From Enterovibrio qingdaonensis (GTDB lineage Bacteria > Pseudomonadota > Gammaproteobacteria > Enterobacterales > Vibrionaceae): DNA of 64,000 nt. Below the pieces are notes generated by a model, which had not been told where the DNA came from, did no database searches, and saw only the letters and a program-made list of their open reading frames with translations. The position numbers and the translations under genes were made by a program. The stretch spans positions 1-64,000 of the forward strand of contig NZ_JAJUBB010000014.1 of the NCBI RefSeq assembly GCF_028683135.1, in the 5' to 3' direction. Below are positions 1 to 9,176 of the stretch, in pieces (positions within the stretch are counted from its first letter, which is position 1; each line of letters opens with the position of its first letter).

Positions 1-1
1 A

Positions 2-649
2 CTGATGAAAGTGCAGAACATCCAAGTTTATACCCACGATTCAATCGGTCTGGGTGAAGACGGTCCTACGCACCAGCCTGTTGAGCAAATCGCATCACTG
101 CGTCTGACGCCAAACATGAGCACATGGCGTCCATGTGACCAAGTTGAGTCTGCGGTTGCTTGGAAACTGGCGATTGAGCGCAAAGACGGCCCAACCTCGC
201 TGATCTTCTCGCGTCAAAACTTGGCACAACAAGACCGTTCAGCAGAGCAAGTGGCTGATATCGCGAAGGGTGGTTACATCCTGAAAGATTGTGCAGGTAA
301 GCCTGAGCTTATCCTGATCGCAACCGGTTCAGAAGTTGAATTGGCAGTAGAAGCAGCAGCACAGCTTTCAGCAGAAGGTAAAGCAGTGCGCGTGGTATCA
401 ATGCCAGCAACTGACGTGTTCGATAAGCAAGATGCAGCGTACCGTGAATCAGTCCTGCCTTCAGATGTGACTGCACGTGTTGCAATCGAAGCGGGCATCG
501 CTGACTTCTGGTACAAGTATGTTGGCTTTGACGGTCGCATCATCGGCATGACCACCTTTGGTGAGTCTGCGCCAGCTGACCAACTGTTTAAGATGTTTGG
601 CTTCACCACTGAAAACGTGGTTGAGACTGCGAAAGAATTGCTCGCGTAA
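2..649 (+). CDS. tkt: Transketolase, C-terminal part (gene cut by window start)
   Basis: About 215 C-terminal residues of a transketolase, the thiamine-diphosphate enzyme that moves two-carbon ketol units in the non-oxidative pentose phosphate pathway (cytosol). The visible part carries the end of the pyrimidine-binding domain (the [18 protein letters not shown] stretch is a family hallmark) and the complete C-terminal domain ([12 protein letters not shown], then [15 protein letters not shown]). The reading frame enters from the left edge without a start, so the N-terminal two thirds lie outside the window. It is followed by a strong terminator. A neighbouring epd is a common arrangement in Vibrionaceae, though here a transporter gene intervenes. 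Confidence 0.95.
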   Translation: MMKVQNIQVYTHDSIGLGEDGPTHQPVEQIASLRLTPNMSTWRPCDQVESAVAWKLAIERKDGPTSLIFSRQNLAQQDRSAEQVADIAKGGYILKDCAGKPELILIATGSEVELAVEAAAQLSAEGKAVRVVSMPATDVFDKQDAAYRESVLPSDVTARVAIEAGIADFWYKYVGFDGRIIGMTTFGESAPADQLFKMFGFTTENVVETAKELLA

Positions 650-670
650 TTCGCGCTTTTTTTCACCAAA

Positions 671-700
671 AACCCGCAGAAGTTCTCTGCGGGTTTTTTT
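671..700 (+). terminator. Rho-independent terminator after tkt
   Basis: A 10-bp stem (AACCCGCAGA / TCTGCGGGTT) with a 5-nt loop is followed by a run of seven T, directly after the transketolase stop. Confidence 0.9.
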
Positions 701-834
701 ATGCCCCGACTTGTAACTTTATGTTGACGCTTAAGTTTTTTGTGATATCTAGTATCTGTCTTGACAATGATAAAACACTCAAAAAAGACAAATTTAAAAG
801 CCCAAACACAACATAACTTTTACAAGGAACGACA

Positions 835-2106
835 ATGGAAAACTCTCTTTCCACGGCACAAGGTGGTGCACAAACCTTACGCCAATTAGTCCGGTCAATG
901 GGGCCGGGGATCATGATGGCTGCGGCCGCTGTTGGTGGGTCGCATTTGGTTGCATCTACCCAGGCAGGAGCAATCTATGGTTGGCAACTGGCAGGGCTTA
1001 TCCTGTTGGTTAATGTGTTCAAATACCCTTTTTTCAAAGCAGGAATTCAATATACGTTGGGAACAGGCGAGAGCCTTGTTGAAGGCTATGCCAAATTAGG
1101 ACGCCCTTATCTTTGGGTCTTTGCGCCTCTATGTTTGTTCTCTGCGGTGGTGAATATCGCTGCGCTGTTACTCTTTAGTGCTAGCCTCTTGGGCTATTTC
1201 ATTCCATTTACGCTGTCGCCAGTAGTATTGTCAGCGGTTGTTATTGTCGTGTGTTTGGGGATCTTGTTCGCAGGGCACTACAAAGCACTCGATGTCCTAT
1301 CGAAAGTGATCATGGCCGTGCTGACGGTGGCAACGGTCGCTGCTGTTGTGATTGCTTTTGCAAGCCCTGCTCCGGTCAAAGAAATCGCCATTTCTCCATC
1401 GCCTTGGACGCTAGCGGCGATCGGATTTTTGGTTGTGACGATGGGGTGGATGCCTGCGCCGATCGAAGTGTCGAGCATTACATCTATGTGGCTGAAGAGT
1501 CAAAAACGCCAACAAGAAGTGACGGCACGTTCTGCACTGTTTGATTTCAATGTGGGTTACATTGGTACCGCGATTCTGGCGATTGTTTTTCTCGCATTAG
1601 GGGCGTTAGTGCTTCACGGCTCAGGCGTAGAGTTTGCCCAATCTGGCGTAGGCTTCTCTCATCAGCTTGTCAGTCTGTATGCATCAACCATCGGTGAATG
1701 GTCGCGCTACCTTATCGCTGTGATTGCCTTCTTTTGTATTTTCGGCAGCACGATTACCGTTATTGACGGGTATTCTCGCGTGGTGGCCGAGTCACAACGC
1801 TTGATTAAACGCCAGGAAACGCAGCACCCACGCGTACTGCAACTGTGGATTTTCGCGGTATCAGTCGCTGCAATGGGGATTATTATTTTTTGGGGTAATG
1901 CACTAATCCCTATGTTGGACTTCGCGATGGTGATGGCGTTTGTGACTACGCCAGTGTTTGCGTTGTTAAATTACATCTTAGTAACCAATACCAAGCTGCC
2001 AAAAGAACTGTCGCTGAGTACACCAATGAAATGGTTATCCCTTTCCGGCTTAGTGTACCTTTTCGGGTTCCTTGCGCTCTTTATTTGGTGGAAATGGTTA
2101 ATGTAG
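835..2106 (+). CDS. Divergent Nramp-family membrane transporter
   Basis: A 423-residue, very hydrophobic protein with about 11 predicted membrane helices, related to the Nramp (SLC11) divalent-metal/proton symporters of the inner membrane. The start GPGIMMAAAAVGGSHLVAST aligns with Nramp helix 1, but the metal-binding DPGN motif is replaced by GGSH. Helix 6, normally MPHN-like, reads GWMPAPIEVSS. Mn/Fe transport therefore cannot be assumed, and the substrate is open. The ATG is preceded by an AAGGA ribosome-binding site. The gene stands alone between tkt and epd, with terminators on both sides. I see no convincing Fur or MntR operator in the 130 bp upstream. Confidence 0.8.
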   Translation: MENSLSTAQGGAQTLRQLVRSMGPGIMMAAAAVGGSHLVASTQAGAIYGWQLAGLILLVNVFKYPFFKAGIQYTLGTGESLVEGYAKLGRPYLWVFAPLCLFSAVVNIAALLLFSASLLGYFIPFTLSPVVLSAVVIVVCLGILFAGHYKALDVLSKVIMAVLTVATVAAVVIAFASPAPVKEIAISPSPWTLAAIGFLVVTMGWMPAPIEVSSITSMWLKSQKRQQEVTARSALFDFNVGYIGTAILAIVFLALGALVLHGSGVEFAQSGVGFSHQLVSLYASTIGEWSRYLIAVIAFFCIFGSTITVIDGYSRVVAESQRLIKRQETQHPRVLQLWIFAVSVAAMGIIIFWGNALIPMLDFAMVMAFVTTPVFALLNYILVTNTKLPKELSLSTPMKWLSLSGLVYLFGFLALFIWWKWLM

Positions 2107-2174
2107 TTACGCAGGTTTCGGTGAGTGTGAGTAAGCCTTACGGTTGTACTGGCTCGATCACCTGTAGCAACGGA

Positions 2175-2200
2175 AATAGCGGGCACCCCCGCTATTTTTT
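2175..2200 (+). terminator. Terminator after the Nramp-like gene
   Basis: Stem AATAGCGGG / CCCGCTATT with a 4-nt loop followed by T6. It lies about 70 bp after the transporter stop. The rest of 2107-2380 holds no supportable gene and presumably contains the epd promoter. Confidence 0.85.
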
Positions 2201-2380
2201 ATTCTGCTGCGTTCGTTCTGCAATAATGAATTGCAGCACTTTTTACGTGCTGTTTACCTCAGTACAGTGTTAGTTTTCCGTATGGCGTGTGAGAGGAAAA
2301 TCACATTGTACGTGCGTATTTCATGTGCTTGAGATAGACTGTTGCCGCATATCATTAGCAAATCAAGAACGTCAGGGAAC

Positions 2381-3409
2381 ATGGCACTACGCGTTGCAAT
2401 TAATGGTTTTGGCCGTATTGGTCGCAGTGTACTGCGTGCACTGTATGAAAGTAACAAACGAGATCAAATCGAAGTCGTTGCGGTTAACGAGCTCGCTGAG
2501 CCCGATGCGATGGCGCACCTTCTGCAGTACGACTCCAGCCATGGTCGATTCTTCAAGAAAGTTACTAACAGTCAGGAGTACCTGTTTGTTGGTGATGACA
2601 ATATCCGTATTCTCCATCTCAGTGATATCTCTTTATTGCCTTGGCGCGATTTAGACATAGATATCGTGCTCGATTGCACGGGTGTGTTTGGTAACCGTGA
2701 ACACGGCCAAGCGCATATTGATGCGGGGGCGAAAAAAGTCTTGTTCTCCCACCCAGGCGGGAACGACTTGGATAACACCATTATCTTTGGTGTAAATGAA
2801 GATACGCTTCAACCCTCTGACCGTATCGTCTCCAACGGCTCTTGTACCACAAACTGCATCGTCCCTGTTATCAAGGTTCTTGACGAACAGTTTGGTATTG
2901 AGTCTGGCACGATTACCACTATTCACTCTTCCATGAACGATCAGCAAGTGATTGACGCTTATCACTCAGATATGCGCCGCACACGCGCAGCGAGTCAGTC
3001 AATTATTCCTGTCGACACCAAATTACATTTGGGAATTGGAAGAATCTTTCCGAAACTTTCTGACAAATTTGAAGCTATTTCGGTTAGAGTGCCAACAATT
3101 AACGTCACAGCAATGGACTTGAGTGTCACAGTTAACACAAAAGTGAAAGTTAATGACGTAAATCAATCACTCGAGGAGGCCGCTCGGTGTACATTAAGCG
3201 GCATTGTCGACTATACCGAGGCACCACTTGTCTCGATAGATTTTAACCATGACCCTCACAGTGCCATCGTTGATGGTTCTCAAACTCGGGTTAGTAATCA
3301 TAACTTAATCAAGATGTTGGTATGGTGTGATAACGAGTGGGGTTTTGCTAACCGTATGTTAGATACGGCATTGGCCATGGCAACAGTTACTGGTGGCTCG
3401 AAGGCTTGA
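2381..3409 (+). CDS. epd: D-erythrose-4-phosphate dehydrogenase
   Basis: A 342-residue GAPDH-family NAD-dependent dehydrogenase. Epd oxidises erythrose 4-phosphate to 4-phosphoerythronate, the first step of the DXP-dependent pyridoxal phosphate pathway (pdxJ of the same pathway lies at 24.4 kb). The Rossmann start [19 protein letters not shown] and the catalytic loop SNGSCTTNC (nucleophilic Cys) are clear, and the C-terminus [14 protein letters not shown] is typical. The ATG at 2381 has AGGGA just upstream and gives the family's normal N-terminus ([11 protein letters not shown]). Assignment to Epd rather than GapA rests on the epd-pgk-fba gene order and the sequence style. Confidence 0.93.
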   Translation: MALRVAINGFGRIGRSVLRALYESNKRDQIEVVAVNELAEPDAMAHLLQYDSSHGRFFKKVTNSQEYLFVGDDNIRILHLSDISLLPWRDLDIDIVLDCTGVFGNREHGQAHIDAGAKKVLFSHPGGNDLDNTIIFGVNEDTLQPSDRIVSNGSCTTNCIVPVIKVLDEQFGIESGTITTIHSSMNDQQVIDAYHSDMRRTRAASQSIIPVDTKLHLGIGRIFPKLSDKFEAISVRVPTINVTAMDLSVTVNTKVKVNDVNQSLEEAARCTLSGIVDYTEAPLVSIDFNHDPHSAIVDGSQTRVSNHNLIKMLVWCDNEWGFANRMLDTALAMATVTGGSKA

Positions 3410-3479
3410 GCCACGGCTTTCTGGAGTAAAGAAAGCCTTAGCAAATTTTTAATTTTTGCAACTTAGAGAGAGGACGAAA

Positions 3480-4643
3480 ATGTCTGTAATCAAAATGACC
3501 GATCTGGATCTGGCTGGCAAACGCGTATTTATCCGTGCCGATCTGAACGTACCAGTAAAAGACGGTAAAGTGACTTCTGACGCGCGTATTCTAGCGTCTC
3601 TGCCAACTATCAAGCACTGCCTGGAAGCTGGCGCGAAAGTAATGGTGACTTCTCACCTTGGCCGCCCAACGGAAGGCGAATACGCGGAAGAATTCTCTCT
3701 GCAACCTGTTGTTAACTACCTGAACGACGCACTGGATTGTGACGTTAAACTGGCAAAAGACTACGTAGACGGCCTAGAGCTGAACGCGGGTGAGTTGGTT
3801 GTTCTGGAAAACGTTCGCTTTAACAAAGGCGAGAAGAAAAACGAAGACGAACTGTCTAAGAAATACGCGGCACTGTGTGACGTATTCGTAATGGATGCAT
3901 TCGGTACTGCGCACCGCGCACAAGCATCTACTTACGGTGTAGGTGTGTTTGCACCAATCGCATGTGCGGGTCCTCTGCTGGCAGCTGAGCTTGAAGCACT
4001 GGGCAAAGCAATGGACAACCCAGAGCGTCCACTGGTTGCTATCGTTGGTGGTTCTAAAGTTTCTACCAAACTGACTGTTCTTGAGTCTCTGTCTAAAATC
4101 GCTGACCAACTGGTTGTTGGCGGTGGTATTGCAAACACCTTCATCGCAGCAGAAGGCCACAACGTAGGTAAATCTCTGTACGAAGCAGACCTGATCGAAA
4201 CCGCTCAGAAACTGATGAAAGAGTGTTCAATCCCAGTTGCGACTGACGTTGCATGTGCGAAAGCATTCGACGAGAACGCAGAAGCTGAAATCAAGCACGT
4301 TTCTGAAGTACAAGACGACGACATGATCTTCGACTTGGGTCCAGATTCAACTGCAGCACTGGCGGAAATCATCGGTAACGCAAAAACTATCCTGTGGAAC
4401 GGCCCAGTAGGCGTGTTCGAATTCAAAAACTTTGAAGCAGGTACTGCAGGTATTTCTAAAGCAATCGCTGACTCTGCAGGTTTCTCTGTAGCGGGCGGTG
4501 GTGATACGCTGGCAGCTATCGACAAGTTCGGTATCAAAGCGGATGTATCTTACATCTCTACCGGTGGCGGTGCTTTCCTTGAGTTCGTTGAAGGTAAAGT
4601 TCTGCCAGCAGTTGAAATGCTGGAAAACCGCGCGAAAGCGTAA
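3480..4643 (+). CDS. pgk: Phosphoglycerate kinase
   Basis: A 387-residue cytosolic kinase interconverting 1,3-bisphosphoglycerate + ADP and 3-phosphoglycerate + ATP (glycolysis/gluconeogenesis). It has the N-terminal substrate-binding signature ([15 protein letters not shown]), HLGRP and the C-terminal nucleotide domain with WNGPVGVFE and [10 protein letters not shown]. The ATG at 3480, preceded by GAGAGAGGA, is preferred over a start 24 bp upstream because it gives the usual [11 protein letters not shown] beginning. Codon choice is strongly biased, as expected of a highly expressed gene. It lies 70 bp after epd with no terminator between, so co-transcription is likely. Confidence 0.97.
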   Translation: MSVIKMTDLDLAGKRVFIRADLNVPVKDGKVTSDARILASLPTIKHCLEAGAKVMVTSHLGRPTEGEYAEEFSLQPVVNYLNDALDCDVKLAKDYVDGLELNAGELVVLENVRFNKGEKKNEDELSKKYAALCDVFVMDAFGTAHRAQASTYGVGVFAPIACAGPLLAAELEALGKAMDNPERPLVAIVGGSKVSTKLTVLESLSKIADQLVVGGGIANTFIAAEGHNVGKSLYEADLIETAQKLMKECSIPVATDVACAKAFDENAEAEIKHVSEVQDDDMIFDLGPDSTAALAEIIGNAKTILWNGPVGVFEFKNFEAGTAGISKAIADSAGFSVAGGGDTLAAIDKFGIKADVSYISTGGGAFLEFVEGKVLPAVEMLENRAKA

Positions 4644-4648
4644 TGATG

Positions 4649-4674
4649 AACGGGGGTTATTGCTCCCGTTTTTT
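4649..4674 (+). terminator. Terminator after pgk
   Basis: AACGGG ... CCCGTT stem followed by T6, immediately downstream of the pgk stop. It may only partly separate pgk from fba, which starts 190 bp on. Confidence 0.7.
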
Positions 4675-4864
4675 ATGCGTCTAACTCCACGTTTGAAGGA
4701 CTTAGGCGCATATCCAAATGCAAAAAGTAATGTGTTTGGAATCACGTTTGGGTACAATGCGCAGCGCTGATCGCAAACGTTTGCCGATTTAGCTGAGTTG
4801 GCCAGGATAGAGCCAGCTCGGTAATGATTTCTTCAAAGACAACAGAGTAAATAGGACTATTGTT

Positions 4865-5941
4865 ATGTCTAAGATTTTTGATTTTGTAAAGCCTGGCGTT
4901 ATCTCTGGTGACGACGTACAGAAAGTGTTTGAAATTGCTAAAGAGAACAAGTTCGCTCTTCCAGCGGTAAACGTAGTAAACACAGATTCAATCAACGGTG
5001 TATTGGAAGCTGCTTCTAAAGTTAAAGCACCAGTTGTTATTCAATTCTCTAACGGTGGCGCAGGCTTCTTCGTTGGTAAAGGCGTTAAGCTGGAAGGTCA
5101 AGGTGCACAAATCCTTGGTGCAGTAGCTGGCGCAAAATACGTTCACGCTGTTGCTGAATCTTACGGCGTTCCAGTTATCCTGCACACTGACCACGCTGCT
5201 AAGAAACTGCTGCCATGGATCGACGGTCTGCTGGACGCGGGTGAAGCGCACTTCGCAGAAACTGGCAAGCCACTGTTCTCTTCTCACATGATTGACCTGT
5301 CAGAAGAATCTCTGGAAGAAAACATCGAAATCTGTGCTGAGTACTTGGCTCGCATGGAAAAGATGGGCATGACTCTGGAAATCGAACTGGGTTGTACTGG
5401 TGGTGAAGAAGACGGCGTAGACAACTCCCACATGGACGCGTCTGAGCTGTACACTTCTCCAGAAGACGTTGCATACGCATACGAGAAACTGAGCGCAATC
5501 AGCCCACGTTTCACTATCGCTGCATCTTTCGGTAACGTACACGGTGTTTACCAAGCAGGTAACGTTGTACTGACTCCAACCATTCTGCGTGATTCACAAG
5601 CTTACTGTGCAGAGAAATTCGGCATCGCACCTAACGCGCTGAACTTCGTATTCCACGGCGGTTCTGGTTCTTCTGAAGCAGAAATCCAAGAGTCTATCGG
5701 TTACGGTGTTATCAAAATGAACATCGATACTGATACTCAGTGGGCAACGTGGGACGGTATCCGTACTTACGAAGCTGAAAACCGTGATTTCCTACAAGGT
5801 CAAATCGGTAACCCAACTGGCGAATCTGCGCCAAACAAGAAGTACTACGATCCACGCGTATGGCTACGTGCTGGTCAAGCTTCTATGGTTACTCGTCTTG
5901 AGAAAGCATTTGCTGACCTGAACGCTATCGACGTTCTGTAA
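4865..5941 (+). CDS. fbaA: Class II fructose-bisphosphate aldolase
   Basis: A 358-residue zinc-dependent aldolase cleaving fructose 1,6-bisphosphate to DHAP and glyceraldehyde 3-phosphate. Class II features are visible: the HTDHAAKK zinc/catalytic stretch, the glutamate-rich LEIELGCTGGEEDGVDN loop, NVHGVY, and the FHGGSGS phosphate-binding loop followed by KMNIDTDTQW. Length and sequence match the E. coli FbaA type. Highly biased codon use matches pgk and eno. The pgk-fba order is conserved in enterobacteria and vibrios. Confidence 0.97.
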   Translation: MSKIFDFVKPGVISGDDVQKVFEIAKENKFALPAVNVVNTDSINGVLEAASKVKAPVVIQFSNGGAGFFVGKGVKLEGQGAQILGAVAGAKYVHAVAESYGVPVILHTDHAAKKLLPWIDGLLDAGEAHFAETGKPLFSSHMIDLSEESLEENIEICAEYLARMEKMGMTLEIELGCTGGEEDGVDNSHMDASELYTSPEDVAYAYEKLSAISPRFTIAASFGNVHGVYQAGNVVLTPTILRDSQAYCAEKFGIAPNALNFVFHGGSGSSEAEIQESIGYGVIKMNIDTDTQWATWDGIRTYEAENRDFLQGQIGNPTGESAPNKKYYDPRVWLRAGQASMVTRLEKAFADLNAIDVL

Positions 5942-5980
5942 TTTAAGTTTAGTTAAAAAACTTATTACAAAAATTGATAA

Positions 5981-6007
5981 AACCCGCTAAATTTAGCGGG
6001 TTTTTTT
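5981..6007 (+). terminator. Terminator after fbaA
   Basis: AACCCGCTAA / TAGCGGGTT stem with a short loop and T7, 40 bp after the fbaA stop. Confidence 0.9.
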
Positions 6008-6041
6008 ATGGCTGAAATTCAGACCATAGTGAGAAGTCCCT

Positions 6042-6090
6042 AAACCATCTTGATAGCGCGTCTTTTTGACGCGAGATATCGAGATGGTTT
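6042..6090. repeat. Long imperfect inverted repeat upstream of the first mscS
   Basis: Left arm 6042-6062 and right arm 6068-6090 are almost fully complementary (AAACCATCT...GCGTC against GACGC...AGATGGTTT), separated by five T. The hairpin ends 23 bp before the mscS start, so it would sit in the 5' untranslated leader. It is not followed by a T-run, so it does not look like a standard terminator. Confidence 0.75.
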
Positions 6091-6113
6091 AGTTATTTAG
6101 AAGTGAGAGAAAA

Positions 6114-7007
6114 ATGACTGAGCAAAATGCTGCGCACGCTGTTGAGAAAACAGCAACTGAAGCAATGCACTGGCTGGCGTCAAACCAAGAATTGATGATT
6201 CAGTACGCGATGAATATCCTGACCGCTGTATTGATCCTGTTGGTTGGTCACTGGATCGTGAAGAAAGTAGCTGGCTCGGTGGGAACCGTGCTTAAAAAGC
6301 GTAACCTTGACCAAACGGTTGTCGATTTTATCGAGAACATGGCACGTTATGTGATGTTTACCATCGTGCTGATTGCGGCACTGGGTCGCCTTGGCGTAGA
6401 AACTGCGTCTATCGTTGCGGTAATTGGTGCGGCAGGTCTGGCAATCGGTCTGGCACTGCAAGGTTCGTTGTCAAACTTTGCTGCGGGCGTATTGATCGTG
6501 ACCTTCCGTCCGTTCAAATCTGGCGATTACGTTGAAGTGAGTGGGGTTGCAGGCTCTGTTGCGTCAATCCAGATCTTCTCGACTGTTCTGACAACACCGG
6601 ATAACAAGATGGTAGTTGTACCAAATGGCACCGTGATCTCTAGCCCAATCACCAACTACTCGCGCCATGAAACCCGTCGTATCGACTTCGTTATTGGCGT
6701 GTCTTACAAGGCTGATCTTCAGAAGACCAAAGAAGTGTTGACTCGCGTTGTTATGGCAGATGAGCGCGTACTGAAAGACCCTGAGCCAACCGTAGGCGTT
6801 CACGCGCTGATGGACTCGTCTGTTAACTTCGTGGTTCGTCCATGGGTGAAAACAGCAGATTACTGGGGCGCATACTTCGACCTGATGCAAGCCATCAAAG
6901 AAGAGTTGGACAAAGAAGGTATTGAAATTCCATTTCCGCAAATGGATGTTCATTACCATGCCGCAGCGAAAGAGCAAATGAATCAAGAACCAAAACAAGT
7001 GGCATAA
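6114..7007 (+). CDS. mscS: Small-conductance mechanosensitive channel, copy 1
   Basis: A 297-residue inner-membrane channel of the MscS family that releases solutes on hypo-osmotic shock. It shows three hydrophobic segments (about residues 30-50, 75-92 and 100-125), the glycine/alanine-rich pore helix AVIGAAGLAIGLALQGSLSNFAAG, then the beta domain (FRPFKSGDYVE, VPNGTVISSPITNYS) and the cytoplasmic cage ending in GIEIPFPQMDVH. A charged tail of about 20 residues follows. The ATG is preceded by GAGAGAAAA. A second closely similar copy follows downstream. Confidence 0.95.
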   Translation: MTEQNAAHAVEKTATEAMHWLASNQELMIQYAMNILTAVLILLVGHWIVKKVAGSVGTVLKKRNLDQTVVDFIENMARYVMFTIVLIAALGRLGVETASIVAVIGAAGLAIGLALQGSLSNFAAGVLIVTFRPFKSGDYVEVSGVAGSVASIQIFSTVLTTPDNKMVVVPNGTVISSPITNYSRHETRRIDFVIGVSYKADLQKTKEVLTRVVMADERVLKDPEPTVGVHALMDSSVNFVVRPWVKTADYWGAYFDLMQAIKEELDKEGIEIPFPQMDVHYHAAAKEQMNQEPKQVA

Positions 7008-7024
7008 CGCTCACTGTTTTGATG

Positions 7025-7052
7025 AAACCCTGCCAATCGGCAGGGTTTTTTT
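7025..7052 (+). terminator. Terminator between the two mscS genes
   Basis: AAACCCTGCC AATC GGCAGGGTTT stem followed by T-rich sequence. It implies that the second mscS has its own promoter in 7053-7243, where I see no other gene. Confidence 0.9.
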
Positions 7053-7243
7053 ATGCGCTCGTTCGGCATTAAAGAAGGATGGAACCATGTTGTTGTTCTA
7101 CATTTGAGACACTGGATTTCGATGCATAAACTGTACACTCTGCTCTGTTTTTATCTGAGTGGTTCTCACGAGTGCTCGATAGATTCAGCAATCGCATCTC
7201 AGATAGGCCAAAGTAAAGCCATTACAACATCAAGGAAATCGCA

Positions 7244-8077
7244 ATGGAAAATGCAACAAATGAAGCCATGAACTGGTTCAGTGGCAATCAGGAACTCCTG
7301 CTTCAGTATGCAGTGAACATTATCGCTGCCATTCTCATCCTCATTATTGGTAACTGGGTCGTCAAAGCAATCGCAAATGGCATTGCGGGTATGATGCGTA
7401 AAAAGCAGCTTGATGAAGCTGTTGTTAGCTTTGTACACACCTTTGTTCGTTACCTTCTGTTCGTGATTGTTATCATTGCAGCGTTGGGGCGTCTTGGTGT
7501 TCAAACCGCTTCAGTCGTTGCGGTTATCGGTGCCGCAGGCTTAGCGGTTGGTTTGGCACTGCAAGGGTCTCTCTCTAACTTTGCTGCGGGCGTGTTGATT
7601 GTGACGTTCCGTCCGTTTAAATCCGGTGACTATGTGGAAGCGGGCGGCGTATCGGGCTCGGTGGATTCGATCCAAATTTTCTCGACTGTCCTTACTACAC
7701 CAGACAACAAGATGGTGGTAGTACCTAACGGCGCAATCATTTCTAACCCGATCACCAACTACTCTAAGCATGATACTCGACGTATTGATTACGTAATTGG
7801 CGTGTCTTACAGTGCCGATCTGCACAAAACCAAAGAGGTATTGGCGCGCGTTCTGTCTGAAGAGTCTCGCTTGTTGTCGACACCTGAGCCAACCATTGGT
7901 GTTGTAGAGTTAGCTGATTCTTCCGTGAATTTGGTTGTTCGTCCTTGGGTGCGCACTTCTGACTATTGGGGTGTGTATTTCGACCTGTTACAGGCAATTA
8001 AAGAAGAACTGGATAAAGAGGGTATTGAAATTCCGTTCCCGCAAATGGATGTTCATATGCCTAAAAATGATGGCTAA
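7244..8077 (+). CDS. Small-conductance mechanosensitive channel, copy 2
   Basis: A 277-residue MscS paralogue colinear with the preceding protein from the first residues (NEAMNWFSGNQELL against TEAMHWLASNQELM) to the C-terminal GIEIPFPQMDVH, with most positions identical by eye. The pore helix AVIGAAGLAVGLALQGSLSNFAAG and the beta domain are intact. It differs in lacking the charged tail after PQMDVH and in a more diverged first membrane segment. AAGGAAAT lies just before the ATG. This is a tandem duplication in which both copies appear functional. Confidence 0.93.
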   Translation: MENATNEAMNWFSGNQELLLQYAVNIIAAILILIIGNWVVKAIANGIAGMMRKKQLDEAVVSFVHTFVRYLLFVIVIIAALGRLGVQTASVVAVIGAAGLAVGLALQGSLSNFAAGVLIVTFRPFKSGDYVEAGGVSGSVDSIQIFSTVLTTPDNKMVVVPNGAIISNPITNYSKHDTRRIDYVIGVSYSADLHKTKEVLARVLSEESRLLSTPEPTIGVVELADSSVNLVVRPWVRTSDYWGVYFDLLQAIKEELDKEGIEIPFPQMDVHMPKNDG

Positions 8078-8089
8078 CTCCATGCTTTA

Positions 8090-8127
8090 AAAAGCGCCAG
8101 ACTCCTTATTTGGGGCTGGCGCTTTTT
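8090..8127 (+). terminator. Terminator after the second mscS
   Basis: AAAAGCGCCAG ... CTGGCGCTTTTT stem-loop with T5, just after the stop codon. Confidence 0.88.
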
Positions 8128-8310
8128 GTTGCCAGTTTTTCGACAATCTTGGGTGATATTGCAAAGGCTTGATCGAGTTAAAACTATTGATTTTCGGACG
8201 CTGATTTTTCTTGCGAAGTGCTTAAGGCTTTCCTAATTTGCCTATCTAGAAATATTCGCTTTACTATTCATTGACCGTCTGCAGCATGATTTTTAGAAGG
8301 AACCTGACTT

Positions 8311-8703
8311 ATGAGCAATATCCCATCTGAGCTGAAGTTCACCAATTCCCATGAATGGGTAAGACCGGAAGGTAACGGGGTATATACAATTGGTATCTCT
8401 GACCACGCGCAGGCAATGCTTGGGGATATGGTTTTCGTGGACTTGCCAGACGAGGGTGACACGGTTGATGCGGGTGATGATTGTGCGGTCGCAGAGTCAG
8501 TAAAAGCAGCGTCAGACATTTATACCCCGCTGACGGGTGAAATTGTGGCCATTAATGAAGAGCTGGAAGGGCAACCAGAGTTGGTGAATACAGACCCTTA
8601 TGGTGATGGCTGGTTGTTCCAGATACGTATCAGCGATGACTCTGAGCTAGATGAACTGCTGGATGCTGAGTCGTATCAAGATACCCTTGACGAAGAAGAG
8701 TAA
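8311..8703 (+). CDS. gcvH: Glycine cleavage system H protein
   Basis: A 130-residue lipoyl carrier that shuttles the aminomethyl group between the P, T and L proteins of glycine cleavage; H protein can also act in lipoate relay. The lipoyl-lysine motif is present in AESVKAASD, along with the family's HEWV start and GDGWLF near the end. AGAAGGAACC precedes the ATG. No gcvT or gcvP lies nearby, so in this genome gcvH is uncoupled from the rest of the operon. I looked for a glycine riboswitch in the 230 bp upstream and saw no convincing one. Confidence 0.95.
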   Translation: MSNIPSELKFTNSHEWVRPEGNGVYTIGISDHAQAMLGDMVFVDLPDEGDTVDAGDDCAVAESVKAASDIYTPLTGEIVAINEELEGQPELVNTDPYGDGWLFQIRISDDSELDELLDAESYQDTLDEEE

Positions 8704-8727
8704 TTCTCTGCGAACAATAAGATAAAA

Positions 8728-8754
8728 AAAACACCGCATAGGCGGTGTTTTTTT
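8728..8754. terminator. Bidirectional terminator between gcvH and the ytfK-like gene
   Basis: AAACACCGC ATAG GCGGTGTTT stem with a T-run on the plus side and an A-run on the other. It lies between two convergent genes. Confidence 0.88.
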
Positions 8755-8780
8755 GTTCAAGCGAAGTGTTAGCGCGACAA

Positions 8781-8981
8781 TCAAAGCTCTTTCAAGCGTC
8801 GGATCTCAGCATTGATTTCCTTTACGGTCTGGTAGTGCTGAATATCGGCGTTTGATTGGGCTTGCACCAATCCCTGATGAAACTCGAAATCTCCCCGGCC
8901 CTCAATGGAAAGACGCCCCTTAAATAAACGGTAAACGTGCTTTGCAATCATGGTGGGGACATATCGATTAAACATCCGCAT
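8781..8981 (-). CDS. YtfK-like protein (DUF1107 family)
   Basis: A 66-residue protein whose N-terminal half (RYVPTMIAKHVYRLFKGRLSIEGRGDFEF) closely follows E. coli YtfK, and whose charged helical tail (EINAEIRRLKEL) matches too. In E. coli, YtfK binds SpoT and tilts it towards (p)ppGpp synthesis during phosphate or fatty-acid starvation. The same role here is inferred from similarity only. The ATG at 8981 is preceded by AAAGGAATAAC on the minus strand. The gene is monocistronic and ends at a terminator shared with gcvH. Confidence 0.8.
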   Translation of the reverse strand: MRMFNRYVPTMIAKHVYRLFKGRLSIEGRGDFEFHQGLVQAQSNADIQHYQTVKEINAEIRRLKEL

Positions 8982-9176
8982 TTGTTATTCCTTTATCGTT
9001 TTTGTATAGCCAACATTCCATTTTCCAGCGATAACGTCTGGAATTCTGGCGGACGGCATTATAACGATGAGGGTGTGACCACAATGTGACAAGCAAGACA
9101 GTTACTTCAAATTTTATCTATGCAAGTCGATGAATAAGCTTGGGGTCACATTCCAGAAAATACGCGGGCTAGCAGG

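Noticed and set aside
8128-8310. Glycine riboswitch upstream of gcvH
   Set aside because: I looked for the paired conserved aptamer cores and a linker. The sequence is AT-rich, without a convincing match.
9060-9100. CRP-like site (TGTGACCACAATGTGACA)
   Set aside because: It is a direct repeat of TGTGAC, not the TGTGA-N6-TCACA dyad, so it does not fit a CRP site.
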